Positions 1 to 10,788 of a stretch of DNA of 27,095 nt are shown piece after piece. Positions within the stretch are counted from its first letter, which is position 1; each line of letters opens with the position of its first letter. The notes below the pieces were generated by a model. That model ran no database searches and had not been told where the DNA came from. It saw only the letters and a program-made list of their open reading frames with translations. The stretch spans positions 1 to 27,095 of the forward strand of contig NW_026516906.1 in NCBI RefSeq assembly GCF_025766255.1. Reading direction: 5' to 3'. A program made the translations under genes and the position numbers. The DNA is from Zychaea mexicana (lineage: Eukaryota > Mucoromycota > Mucoromycetes > Mucorales > Lichtheimiaceae).

Positions 1-1
1 T

Positions 2-289
2 TTAATATAAGTTAAAACATCTCTCAATATCTATAACATACATCAGCTTCAAATCGATGTCATGTTGGTTCTTGAGACACCTCTGCGAAACATCAAGTTT
101 GACCAGTTTCCGCTCAAGTTCCTTATTCTGCTCCAAATTAACTTTAGGGCCCCCAAGTTTTCGAAAGTCAGATAGGTGAAGGGAAGCAGGCACAGAATAA
201 AGGAACTTAGAGAAGAAATTGAGTGCAGCAGTATATGTTTTGTCAGTGATAAAAAATAAAGCATTGTAACTACATGGTGTGCCATTCAT
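2..289 (-). other. Unassigned 95-codon open frame at the window edge
   Basis: An ATG-initiated frame runs from 289 down to a TAA at 2-4. I do not recognise the product. It is rich in Leu, Phe, Lys and Ser and has no clear motif, signal peptide or membrane segment. Just upstream (about 300-400) a different minus-strand frame is also open for roughly 35 codons, so this may be the edge of a decayed gene or a piece of a multi-exon gene. It may equally be chance. Confidence 0.15.
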
Positions 290-1128
290 CTTGAGACAAG
301 GTAATTATAAAAGTGCATCTGTAAATCGTAAAGCTCATTGAGAATGGGGAGCGGTAGCTTAATAACACAGGGAGAGCAGTTACAATTTGCGGCAGAAATA
401 AGCATCTGTACTTTTATACTAACGGTCACTAGCAAACCTGCTCAAATCAGTTCCAATAGACATAACTGTAACAGCGATTCGAAATGAAGTTGGATTCGAC
501 ATGTAATTATAATATATGCGGTGAGATGGAGGTAAGAACGAACATATATATTGTATATACAAATGTATGTGTGTGTGTGTGTGTTTATTGGTATAGCATT
601 GCGGTAAAGAAGAAGGCCTTTCTTGTCTTTATTGTTGCTCCAAACGCACATGATCATTTTGCCGATTCCTTTTACTATCGACGTCGACACTTCCACTATT
701 CAAAAATCCAAATGTCGATGGCCCTTGCTAGAGGGCAGGCACACCCCCTCATGCACACCCCCAGTCACGCCCAGGTAGGATTTCCGTTACATACACACCG
801 CTGACATTTCTTTCGTGCACACCCCCTCACACCCTTTTGACTGAAAATTGCGCAAAATATTTTGGTCATGCACATCCTTTATTAAAGTTACAGTAATGCA
901 GCTTATTCCTGAAGCTATGCGAACTTGCAATAAAGAAATGATCCAGCATAAAGTATATGCTTAAATAGAAATATACATGAAACACCTCTTTACCTATCAT
1001 CATTGTATATAGGTATACATAGGACGGACGGTTCTATTATGTAAAAATCCAGGAACATTTGATGTGATACAAACGCGCTTTTATTTATTAAAGTTTCTAC
1101 CTACCTCATTACTGCTCATTTAAACGCA
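290..1128. other. Intergenic, no gene seen
   Basis: No supportable gene. The stretch holds a TG microsatellite near 566-583 and a C-rich patch at about 735-835 in which the 12-mer CACACCCCCTCA occurs twice. The open frames here on either strand run through the microsatellite and look like chance. Confidence 0.5.
566..583. repeat. TG microsatellite
   Basis: An uninterrupted run of TG dinucleotides preceded by TATGTATG. Confidence 0.8.
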
Positions 1129-3276
1129 ATGTCAAAAACAATGACCTCAGTTCCAGAGGAACTTAACACTATATGGCATAGATTCGATGCCGCAAAGATT
1201 GCCTGCTATGCATGGGGCAAAGAAAATGGTGTCTCGTTGCGTACTATTAGAAGTAATAAGATGGGAAATAAGAGGAAGCTCTAGATTGCTTGCAAGCATT
1301 ATGGTGAGCCAGTCAACAAGAGCGTATGTGAAGAGCAGAAGACCACGACAAGACAAATGGTCATTGTAGATGACGAGGGCACGGCCATTGCATCATCCAA
1401 GGATAAAAAGAGCGACACTCGTCAAAGGGACTCTCAGCAGTTTGGTTGCAAATTCGAAATGATCCTTCGTCCTTTGAACCAGACCAGCAACCAATGGCAC
1501 ATAGTCTCTTTCTATGATGGCGGTCATAACCATGAGTTGGCAAACGAGCTTTCGTCGTACCCAATGCTCGGTAGACTCGATCACGATGAGGAGGTCGTTA
1601 TGAAGATGGTACAAGCACATGCAACCAACAAAGCTGTATTGTCTTATCTTGCCAGTAAGAACAAGATTGCTCGTCCTAAGGACATCCCCAATCTTCGTCA
1701 GTGCATCTTCAACAACGACCTAGATCATGCAATGTTCCAGCTGATCAAAAAGCTTTAAGAAAACGAGTACGAAGTGCAATGGAAAGCAAAACAAGAAGGC
1801 GACAAACGCTTTTTGCAGTCTCTCTTCTTTGCGCACAGATCGGCGATCACACTTGCTTGCCAATTCCCGCAAGTTGTTACCTTGGACGCCGCTTACAAGA
1901 CAAACAAGCATCGTTTGCCATTTAGCAACATTGTTGGAACTGGCAATATTGGATATCCCCAATTGATGACTTTCTGCATTGCTGGTTGCTGGGTATCCGA
2001 GGAAAACAATGACAGCTACGATTGGGTGATTCGCAAGCTTCAAACTGTCGTCATTTGGCCTCTTGATCAGTTCTCGTCCCCTAGTGTGTTCGTAACAGAC
2101 AGCGAAACTGCTTTGACCGGTGCTCTCGACCGCGTTTTTTCCAATGGAAAAAAAATTCTATGCAGTATCCATATACGACGCAACTTTAGGGTCAATCTAT
2201 GCAAGCCTTTTGTTGTCAAGGACCATTACGAGGAACTCGAAAAGGCTATTTATTATTAAATGGCTAGTGAGTATCAAGACAAGTTCGACGATATGCGACC
2301 CACCATTTCGAACGATAACTTCGAAGAAAAGGCAATAAAGATGTATGAAGAGGCTGCACAAAAGGCAAAAAGACCCGACGTTGTCATGGAATATTTGCAA
2401 AGGTGTGTAAGATTGAATAAGCACGGATTTTTTGACCACATGCTACTGGGACTTTAATATATTTTTCGTTATATAGAAAGCTTGCTTTAAAAGACAAGAG
2501 GGTAGGCAATTGCCTCACTCATGTAAAGCATTTCGGGAACGACAGCGCAAACAGAGTCGAAGGGACGCATGCCAACATGAAAAAGGCAATTATGTCCTCG
2601 AGTGGCAACCTCCTAACTGCCTTTACACAAATTGACGAGTTTTATCAATTGAAGGTTTATCTCCTATAGTAATTATATTGATTCGTTAGTGACGAGGCTC
2701 TTACATGCTTTCTTCCTTATACTAGAACTTGAATTGGAAGCGCCAGATCGACAAGGAAAGTTTTGGCGGAAACTCGCATATCCCACGCAGCAAAAGCAGC
2801 GTTTGGCAGCTTTGGAATATAAAATATTCAAGTTCGCTTTCTATACCATCCGTGACGAGGTAACAGTCAATAATCTGCTAAAGACTGACCACTGCCAATG
2901 TGCAAGTATCATTATGATATTCCGTGCTGCCATATGCTTCCATCACAGGGTGAAATCCGCTTAAGCGTAACTCTAAGACGTTGGCACCTTTATCCTGAGA
3001 AAACAGCACCTCAAGGTAGTCAAGGGCTGCCATGTAAAGTCCGTTTATACTTATCACATAACTGATTATTGTAGGAGACCAAACATAAGAAGCAATGAGA
3101 ATAGCAACATTTTGGCGATGACTGGTCCATTTATAGCCCCAAGCCTGGAATCGAAAATCGAAGCAGAGCTCACATGCCTCAACAGTCTTTTACACTGCTT
3201 TCTAGATAACCAACAACATGCAACTCTCCTCATGCACCGGATAATGAATCATATTAATAATATTTGTCATAAATAA
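1129..3276 (+). pseudogene. Decayed MULE-family (FAR1-like) transposase
   Basis: This is the remnant of a Mutator-like DDE transposase of about 715 codons. From the ATG at 1129 one frame holds for about 1.3 kb, broken by stops at 1282 (TAG), 1756, 2257 and 2455 (TAA). A FAR1-type DNA-binding region lies near 1436-1560, with a Cys and the HNHEL motif. The MULE catalytic core follows: first Asp in TLDAAYKTNKHRLPF (about 1880-1925), second in FVTDSETAL (about 2090-2115). After a frameshift comes the family hallmark HFGNDSANRVEGTHANMKKA (about 2528-2590). Another shift gives a SWIM-like CQC...YDIPCCHML segment (about 2895-2945) followed by RWHL. The last open part, 3118-3276, starts GPFIAPSLE and is back in the first frame. 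I found no terminal inverted repeats. It cannot encode a working enzyme as read. Confidence 0.88.
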
Positions 3277-3598
3277 CAAAATTATACATAATTCTATTCT
3301 GTCAAGCTAGTCATCGATCCAGTAGGTCTAGACTAGAGGAAGGTATGCTCATTCCCATTCCACTGGTTTATGAAACTTTTATATTTATAGAGATTACAAA
3401 TATCTTTAAGGATTACAAATTCTTTTAGGAGCTACAGAATTAATAAAATATAATATAAAAGGAAAAAATATATAATACAAATAAAAATATTTCAAATTTT
3501 CTATATTAAAAGATATTGTAGTTTTTTTAAAATTTAAAACTTTTTTATATCTTTTTAAACATAATTTAAATTCCACCTATGATCCACCAATGATGATA
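3277..3598. other. AT-rich spacer, no gene seen
   Basis: Strongly AT-rich DNA with A/T runs, especially at 3420-3560, lying between the MULE remnant and the start of the old LTR. No coding frame or recognisable element end was seen. Confidence 0.5.
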
Positions 3599-4221
3599 TG
3601 TTGTGATAAACGTGGGTTGTAGATAAGTAATAAGAGTGAAAGATAAAAATAAAAGACAATATGAAATACAGTGAGAGTCAAATATAAGATGATTTTTATT
3701 GAATGAATTCACAACCCTTTATATACTGTTGACGATGCCGTCTAGACTTCTATTTGGATGGACTGATGAATGGATCGCGGACATGCCGGATTTCAGATGT
3801 TTCAAAGATGAAGAAGGATGGGAAGGTTGAGTTTGTCAGCTATGATAATGGACATTGTCTTCTGACTATAAAGAGTCATCTTTGCTGTGATCAGTGTATT
3901 CCTCGTTTGGCAAAGTCTTACCTTTGTCAGTGCTGTAATTGGTATCCGCTCTTTGACAGGTACACTTCACTCAATTCAGATAAGCTAGATTCAAAGGAAG
4001 TGCTGACTAACTCGAGAATAGGACAATGTGTATACAATGGTTGGTCCTGAGTTATTCTCGATTGTAATCCATGTTTGAGAGATTATTGATATGGTACCAA
4101 TTATGTAATAATTGATTCATCCGTGTATGTGGTGTTCTATCTACTGCGTTCTAATGGTTATGAAGACAGCAGAGTGAGGTGAGTTGTCCGGATCAATCTC
4201 AAAGTAGTGTGATTTACCACA
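3599..4221 (-). repeat. 3' LTR of the older Ty3/gypsy element
   Basis: Read on the minus strand, this 623-bp unit starts TGTGGTAAATCAC and ends TTATCACAACA, so it has TG...CA termini. It contains a TATA box (TATATAAAGG) and is directly preceded by a purine tract (CTGGAAGGGGGTAA, plus 4222-4235) that fits a polypurine tract. A diverged copy in the opposite orientation lies at 10789-11429. Short open frames inside both copies (3754-4050 here) are similar only because the LTRs are homologous. They are not credible genes. Confidence 0.8.
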
Positions 4222-4515
4222 TTACCCCCTTCCAGGTTAGATTATAACCATTTGTCTTGAGAACTAATGGAAGTTTAAAACTTCATAGCAGCGAGCTTTT
4301 AAGCATTTGCTTTTACGTGATGGACGTGTAGATGTTGAGGGCCGCGTTGCAGTACCACGTTTCGATGTGGATCGTGTCGATCGTGCAGAGCGTTTAGATG
4401 GTTGTACAGAAGCAGTTATTGCTTTGTTCTGCAATGTTAGTGTAACAGTACCAAGCTGCGTCTAGTACTCAGCTATGCGCTGTGGGCTACTGAACTTCTC
4501 AGGAGGGAGCCAGCT
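4222..4515 (-). pseudogene. Older Ty3/gypsy pol, C-terminal end (second half of its chromodomain)
   Basis: On the minus strand from 4515 the frame reads a chromodomain end (SWLPPEKFSSPQRIAEY) and then a Ser/Arg/Lys-rich tail that stops at 4264-4266. It continues in frame from the fragment at 9866-10480 once the younger element and one GTCAT copy are removed. A TAG at 4462-4464 lies where chromodomains usually have the Trp of IxxYW. A polypurine tract and the 3' LTR follow at once. Confidence 0.8.
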
Positions 4516-4520
4516 GTCAT
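4516..4520. repeat. Target site duplication (GTCAT), left copy
   Basis: GTCAT directly abuts the left LTR terminus. The identical GTCAT at 9861-9865 abuts the right LTR terminus. This is the expected 5-bp duplication for a Ty3/gypsy integrase. Confidence 0.9.
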
Positions 4521-4745
4521 TGTGGTGCTCAACAATAGAAAGGGACTAGAAGTCTTCGAGATTGCTGTTTAATTCAAAAAGAATGAATGATCTATCCTTC
4601 ACTTGTTTTCTACAGCTATTTATACACGACTAGGGTCTGTGACGATGAAAAGAAAAACCAGATAAATGATAGATCCGCTCAGCAACCTGACCAATACTTC
4701 TTGACGCTGGTTTCTAATCGAAACCGCTGTAAGTCAGCCATGACA
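4521..4745 (-). repeat. 3' LTR of the younger Ty3/gypsy element
   Basis: Termini are TGTCATGGC and GAGCACCACA when read in the element's direction. A TATA box (GTATAAATAG) lies mid-LTR. The 225 bp match the LTR at 9636-9860 apart from nine substitutions. Confidence 0.93.
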
Positions 4746-4805
4746 TAACCCCCCTCCAGGTTGTTGCAACCAGAAAGAAGAAGTGGTGATCTGGAAGTAG
4801 GTCGA

Positions 4806-7800
4806 TTACGGGCGTCTTCGTTTGCGTCCTGCAACTCGTTCAGTAATAGAATTTCTGGTGGGATCATTACGTCTCTGCCAGTACTGCTGGATAAGGAACG
4901 GGGAGTCGAAGCTCTCTGGTGGTTCCCAAGTATCCTCAGATGAATCATAGCCCTTCCATCGAACCTTGTACTCGTATTCTCCTGGTTTGCCATGGTGGTT
5001 TATAGTACAATCACATAATGCTTATCATCTCTCAGGAGTGGATCCTCAGATACGCTCTTTAACGCACTTGGAGGGAAGCTCGGCCTGATAATGTCACCGG
5101 TCGTATCCTTGAGGATGTATGCTCCTGTGTCTGTTTTGTAATGTACCACAAAAGGTCCTTCATATTTTGGATCCGTTTTACGTGTGCGTATTTTGTCTTC
5201 AATTGCAACCAGGGAACCGATGGGGAATTCGATGAGTCGATGGGTCTTGTTAAATTTATCTTGAGTAGCTTGTCGAACGTTGCGGATGCGTTGGCTGATG
5301 GCTTTGCACAACAATTTTTGCCATGGCATCAATTCTTTTCCTCAGGTCTGTGTCATCATATGGGGCAAGTGGCTCCTCAGGACTGGGTGTATCGCTCCGA
5401 TAGTCCTTGAACGCGTTCATCCTTCTTCCAAACATAAGTGAGAATGGAGCTGAATTGTGTATAAGCGCGATTCGTGCATTATAGGCCAACTGAACAAAAG
5501 GTACATGTCGATCCCAGTCTTTGACTTGGCCGTCAATCATCTTGTGTATGGCTCGTTTAGCTGTTTGTACCATCCGCTCTGCCGCACCGTTAGCACGTGC
5601 ATGATATGGTGATATCAAACGTCTATCAATACCAGCTTGTTTGCATACCAAGTTCATCAATTCATTAACGAACTCGCGGCCATTGTCACTTTGTAATATT
5701 TGCATTGGTCCGAAGTCAGCTATTATTTTGATAAGTTGTGTAGCAACAGTCGGGGAAGTTTTGTCTGGTACAGCGCGTAATAAACAAAACTTGCTGAAAA
5801 TGTCGATCATCACCATGAGGTATAAATTTCCATCATGTGAGAGGTCATAGGGTCCCGCAAAGTCAATTGCCCAATGATCACCAGGTAAATTGCTCTCGAT
5901 GGATTGTAGTGGATGATAACCTTTTTGGACTACATTGTGCTGCATGCATTGCTTACATTGCTTGACTGTTTCAATAGCATCTTGTTTCAGGTTCTTCCAG
6001 TAGAGACCGTCAGCATGAACAGCTCGCACGATAGCATCTGCGCCAAAGTGACCAAATAAGTGTTTCTTCAACAGCAAATCCTTTCGCTCATTACCAGGCA
6101 AGCTTTTGTATTCTGGATCAAATAGCTCGTGGATGTGGTTGTGTAGATCACTAATAACTTGGTTACGTGATTCAGTATCAGGTGGTGACATAGCATCTTC
6201 AGGTACCGTTGTCTTTGCAGCACGTGTAACAAGAGCGTCTTTTGTCCTCGAGTTCGATGTGTTCACGTCATTACCCCCCACCAGCTCTTCGTTAGGCGGG
6301 AACAAGCGAGACAAGGCATCGGGAATAACGTTTGTAACTCCTGGGATGTGTACAACGGTAAAAGAGTAATCAAGCAGTGTGTCCCACCAATTCATCATCA
6401 TGCTGTTGGCATACTTTTGGGAGTTGAGATAGACAAGTGCGCGATGATCAGTTTGGATCTCGAATGGAATATCTGTGCCCCAGAGATACTTATGAAGCTT
6501 CTGTAAGCCAAATACTACAGCGAGCAACTCGCGTCGAGTTACACTCCAGCGGGTCTCGGTTGGAGAAAGAGATCGCGCCATAAAGCCAATGTACTTGATG
6601 ACGTATTGTGTGTTACCATCTTTGTCTGTGCGCGGATGCTTTTAGAATAAGCTTGCGGAAATTCCAACATTGCTCGCATCGGTACCAAGGTAGCATTTCA
6701 AGTCTGGTCGAAATTGGCTCAAAGTAGATGCTCGAGTAAGGGCTAGCTTGATGTTTTCAAAGCTCCGTTGGCACTCATGAGTCCATAGATCGCCGATCTT
6801 TTGTACATTGCGTAGCTTGTCCAAAGGTGCTGTCAGATCCGAAAATCGTGGCAGGTGGGTGTGCATATAATTTGCAATGCCCAAGAGACGCATCACCTCT
6901 CTGCCTGTTTGAGGTCTGTCAATCGATGGTATATTGGATGTCTTTTTTGGATCCAAGAATATTCCTGATTCGCCTACTACAAAACCCAAAACATTGGTGC
7001 GTGATAGTGCAAAGCTGGATTTCTCGTGATTCAGTAGCAAATTGCATTCGGTCAGTTTGGATACCACAGCTGCGACATTGGCGCTATGTGAAGCCAAATC
7101 TGTATTATAAACGTATACATCGTCCACAAAGGAAATACAACGCATTCCGTTTGTGATAGTAGCAAGGCACCGACAAAATTGGTTGCTCAAAAATTTTAGG
7201 CTAAAAGCCCCACCTTTATAGACCCATTGCTTCCCTCGATGAGTGAAGGCTAGTTTGGACTGGTCAACCGGGTCTGGAATAGGCAGTTTGTGAAATGCCG
7301 ACTTGACATCGAGTCGTGTCACCACTTTAGCTCTGTTAAGAGTCTGAAGTACGTCTTTCACCAATAGTAATGGGAAGCGATCATCTTCAATGAGAATCCT
7401 GTTAAGGGCGCGCAAGTCTAGGCAGGGCCTTCTGTCAACGAGGTTACCAGCAGCGTCTTTCTTGGGCACAAAGATAATTGGGTTGTTAAACTCCGTGTTA
7501 CTTGGTGCTTCTTGTATAAGACGATCGGCGAGCCATTTTGATATGGTCTCATCTAGAAGAGAATTAAGTTTCGGTGGAAGATCATATTGTCGTGTGTAGA
7601 CTGTCTTTCCAGGAATTGTTTTGATGCGCACAACGGCTTCTGGGATATTGCAAAATGCTCCAGGTGGTATCCGTTTGTTGGCTTCGAGAATGGGAGAAAC
7701 AGTAGAGAAAAAGGCGTCTCTTTCTTCTGGGGTTCCAGCAGGCGATTCATCTGGAGTTTGATACTCATCGGTGTTTTCAACTACCTGTGTTGGGGTGTCC

Positions 7801-8050
7801 CATGACCGGGCCAAACCTCTGAGGAAAATTCCAATTTTGTTCATGATGTCAAGACCGAGTGAAACCTCTGTGTCATCTGTCATATCAAGCATATAGAATC
7901 GATGTGTTGTCTGAATACCATTGTGAATGATTGGCAAAGGGTCAGTGATGCCATTGCTCATAGCGATATGGCCTTTCGCTGCCTCATGGATAGGAACAGT
8001 TTGCTTTGTAAAATGTATTTTATTTTGTTGGCAAAATTTATTGCTCAGAC
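4806..8050 (-). pseudogene. Pol of the younger Ty3/gypsy element (RT, RNase H, integrase, chromodomain)
   Basis: This frame follows gag-protease by a -1 shift at 8051-8057. Reverse transcriptase shows LDVKSAFHK and the catalytic FVDD (about 7120). RNase H shows YLGTDAS, TRRELLAV, TDHRALVYL and NVIPDALSR. Integrase has the HHCC zinc finger (HLFGH and CKQC) and an intact DD35E triad (AIDFAGP, SDNGREF, NGAAERM). A canonical chromodomain (VRWKGYDSSEDTWEPPE) lies near 4850-5000 and the frame stops at 4806-4808. Breaks are an in-frame TAA at 6642-6644 where Gln would fit (CAA to TAA), a frame change near 5315 and another near 5005. The chromodomain is known in this class to direct integration to marked chromatin. 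No functional polyprotein can be read without bypassing these breaks. Confidence 0.9.
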
Positions 8051-9594
8051 TAAAAAATTTGCGCCGCTGTCACAGAGTCCCAAGGTTCTAATATTCTGTA
8101 CCGTGATAAGAACGAAAATAGAATCGTTAGTGTTGTTCTGTGAGCGCTCATTTCCTTTTGCGCCAGATCTCATATAAAGGATCGGCTGCTGCATACCTTG
8201 ATTTGCCTTGTCAATGACAGCGTCAAAATCTAAATCCATGTCAGTGACCAGAAGGAGGTCCTGCTGGTTGGGTTCACTATGGGTGGCGGCCGAGGTTGTG
8301 GACTGAGCCCTTTCCTGTTCCAATTGGGCACGTCGTTGTTTTAGTTCATATTGTTTTTCTCTTGCTTGCTTGTGCTCGAGATACTCTTTGCACTTGTGAC
8401 CATCGACACAAATGCAGCCGCAAAACCAGCAGCGTTCTTCATTGACTTTGGTTCCGGCTCGTTCCTTACCTTTGTCTCTCTTTTGAGAAGAGGACTCGGG
8501 CTTGCTCGAGAAACATTGGCCATTGGTGTAGTTGGATGTGGGGTGGCGACGACACTGGTCGACTCGCGACTCTTGCTTTCTTGCTTTCTTAGCAGGTCTG
8601 CGGTCATGTTCTTCACCATCATCATCAGATAGTGACCAATTGTTGACGTCTTGGCCAGCATCTTTGTACCCGTCGTACACAATGCTCAGCAGTTCAGTCG
8701 CCTTTACAACATTGAGAGGCTGATCCTTAGCAGAGGCAGCGTAAGCCACCTTCACGGCCATCTGCAGCTCTGGAGTGAGTGACCGGACAAAGATTTGACC
8801 CCAAGTCTTGCTGTCCTCCTCCTCGGCATCGTGCATGAGCTTGTTGTACTTGTCAGTGTACTTGATCAAGTTCTCTCTTAGTCTAAGTTTCATTGCATGC
8901 AACTGGTCTGAGATGGCAACTGCTTGCGAAGCACTACCATATTTCAGGTTGAATGCTTTCTTGGCTTGCGACCAAGACAGACGTTTGTCTACTAAGTGAC
9001 GTTGGAACCAAAACAATTGCTCAGTCGACAATGTTGGCAGCATGGTGGTTTCCCAGCAATCTTCTGGCGAAGCATTGTGGTAGCGAACCACGACCTCAAA
9101 CTTGGTCAAAAAGTCGTTGACAGATAAAAAAACCTCTTTGGTTTTGTCTCTGACACTGTTTTTGATTTGGAAAACGGGCAGATCCTTCAAAGGAATCTTG
9201 GGTCCATTCTCCTGCTTGACACACTTTACAATGGCACCGGCGTCTTTATACACACGGGCTCGCTCAGTGGCAGCAGCAATAAGGCGTTGATGGTATGCCT
9301 TCTGCTCAGCGGGTGCTTGTGCATCCTCGAGGCGAAGTGCTTCCAACAAAAGTTGCTCTAATGGGCCTTATAGACCTCAAAAAGTCTCGAAGCAATGACC
9401 TGCAGGTCAGCATGCTTGGACTCCAAGCTCGATAACATGGCGGTGGTGCTACCGTCTGCTACAGGCTGGGCATAGATGTCCTTCTCGACACTGGAGATGC
9501 CTGGGGAATGGGACGACTCGCCAACAACTTCCTCTATGGTAAGGTCTTCAGTGGCTTGAGCCTTCTTGAAATCGAAAGTGGCTTGGCTGTTCAT
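8045..9594 (-). pseudogene. Gag and start of the protease, younger Ty3/gypsy element
   Basis: The reading frame starts at the ATG at 9594, 42 bp inside the 5' LTR, and ends at a TGA at 8045-8047. It is broken by a one-base frame change near 9358: the N-terminal 78 codons end at a TAG, and the downstream frame (LEALRLEDAQAP) continues gag. The body has a retrotransposon gag-like helical region (FLTKFEVVVRYHNASPEDCW, about 9060-9120). It then has a basic segment, a zinc-knuckle-like CWFCG...GHKC motif (about 8390-8430), a Gln/Glu/Arg-rich linker and the aspartic protease signature CDSGANF at the end. Protease continues in the -1 frame, so the stop falls just after its active site. Confidence 0.85.
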
Positions 9595-9635
9595 AGTATT
9601 AGGATAGATTGGTAGTCAAAATTCGAAGAAAAAAA

Positions 9636-9860
9636 TGTGGTATTCAACAATAGAAAGGGACCAGAAGTCTTCGAGATTGCTGTTTAATTCAAAAAGAATG
9701 AATGATCTATCCTTCACTTGTTTTCTATAGCTATTTATACACGACCAGGGTCTGTGACGATGAGAAGAAAAACCAGATAAATGATAGATCCACTCAGCAA
9801 CCTGACGAATACTTCTTGACGCTGGTTTCTAATCGAAACCGCTGTAAGTCGGCCATGACA
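9636..9860 (-). repeat. 5' LTR of the younger Ty3/gypsy element
   Basis: It starts TGTCATGGCC and ends TACCACA in the element's direction, and carries the TATA box (GTATAAATAG) that should drive the element. The base next to its inner end does not begin with TGG, so a normal tRNA primer-binding site is not evident. Confidence 0.93.
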
Positions 9861-9865
9861 GTCAT
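9861..9865. repeat. Target site duplication (GTCAT), right copy
   Basis: Identical to 4516-4520 and abuts the outer end of the right LTR. Confidence 0.9.
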
Positions 9866-10480
9866 CTTTTTCATCATAGTCTTCCTATCAAACTCTGTAT
9901 AGGTAATTTCCACCTGACAGTTCTTTGTAGTCTACTACTGCTTGAACAGTGTACCAATTTTTTCCTTCTTGGCGTATCTCATCAAGTGAAACAATTTCGT
10001 CTTCGGAAATTAACTTGAGTTGTGAAGGAGGAAAGTCTCTAGGCACTAAAAGTCCTTGTTCATCTTTAAGAACATATGATCCGCCTTTTGTTTCCCTGAC
10101 TACGGTATATGGTCCTTCATAAGCTGGAGCTAATTTCCCACCACATTGCATATCACTAATCATCACTTTGCTGTGCATAGGAAATTTTACTAATCTGTAC
10201 TTTTTGTCAAACTTGCCCTTCTTCAAGTTGTTTTTGGCTTGTACTCTTTCAGCGGTAGCTGGGAATACAACACCTGCCATTTCTTCAATACGTCCTAATA
10301 GCTCATTATTTATCATTGGCCTCAGAATATCATCGTTGGTATAAGTTTCAAAGCCATTCATTGCTCGTGCAAACATTAGAGTGTATGGTGAGGACCCATG
10401 TAGCTCTGTTAGTTTGGCGTTGATTGCGAGTTATGACACTAGGACGTATATATCCCAATCGCGTATAGCACCTTTAATAG
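9866..10480 (-). pseudogene. Older Ty3/gypsy pol, integrase C-terminus and first half of its chromodomain
   Basis: On the minus strand the frame enters near 10480 with IRDWDIYV, crosses a TAA at 10431-10433 (where Gln fits before LAIN), and continues through HGSSPYTLMFARAMN. Next come the integrase GPY/F-like region (YEGPYTVV) and the start of a chromodomain (VQAVVDYKELSGGNYLYRV). At 9885-9890 two adjacent stops, TGA and TAG, stand where the fold expects a residue and a Trp (CGA to TGA and TGG to TAG would explain them). The frame then runs into the insertion point of the younger element and resumes at 4515. Everything upstream (gag, RT, RNase H) is missing. Confidence 0.85.
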
Positions 10481-10788
10481 TATACTAATAGCAATATAGT
10501 AGAAAGGATATAACTTTTATATTACTTATAATTAATAATAGAGTAATAATATAATATTATAGATAAAGTATAGAATATAGGATTACCTATTTTCAAAAAA
10601 GATGATGTCATTTTTAGAATAAATAAAAAGAGATTATTTTATAGGTTGAGCAGTGCGTCCCAGACTTGAGTCCCCACTATATCGGGGACTTGGGAAAAAT
10701 ATTTTTCAAAACCCGAATACCAGACTGCCTATTTTTATGCAGTGAGTTTATTCGATATTTGCAGGAACGCGAGGTTCAGGCACCCTAT
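10481..10788. other. AT-rich junction with a small hairpin
   Basis: The first 150 bp are very AT-rich. At 10651-10720 lies a G/C-rich unit with a 7-bp hairpin (AGTCCCC at 10668-10674 and GGGGACT at 10683-10689). Parts of this unit recur in inverted form at 15764-15808. No gene seen. Confidence 0.5.

Larger units (their letters stand above)
4521..9860 (-). mobile_element. Complete chromodomain Ty3/gypsy LTR retrotransposon
   Basis: This 5,340-bp element has two 225-bp LTRs, a GTCAT duplication on both sides, and internal gag, protease, reverse transcriptase, RNase H, integrase and chromodomain regions in the Ty3/gypsy (chromovirus) order. A polypurine tract (CTGGAGGGGGGTTA on the minus strand) abuts the 3' LTR. 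The LTRs differ at 9 of 225 positions by my count (about 4%, eight transitions), so the insertion is not very recent. Several frame breaks and one stop make it inactive as read, although all catalytic motifs are present. Confidence 0.93.

Noticed and set aside
484..804. 106-codon plus-strand frame
   Set aside because: It runs through a TG microsatellite and a C-rich repeat and has no motif.
3754..4050. 98-codon plus-strand frame resembling the minus-strand frame at 11085-11351
   Set aside because: The similarity comes from the two homologous LTRs. The frames lie within LTR sequence, antisense to the LTR's transcription, and have no recognisable domain.
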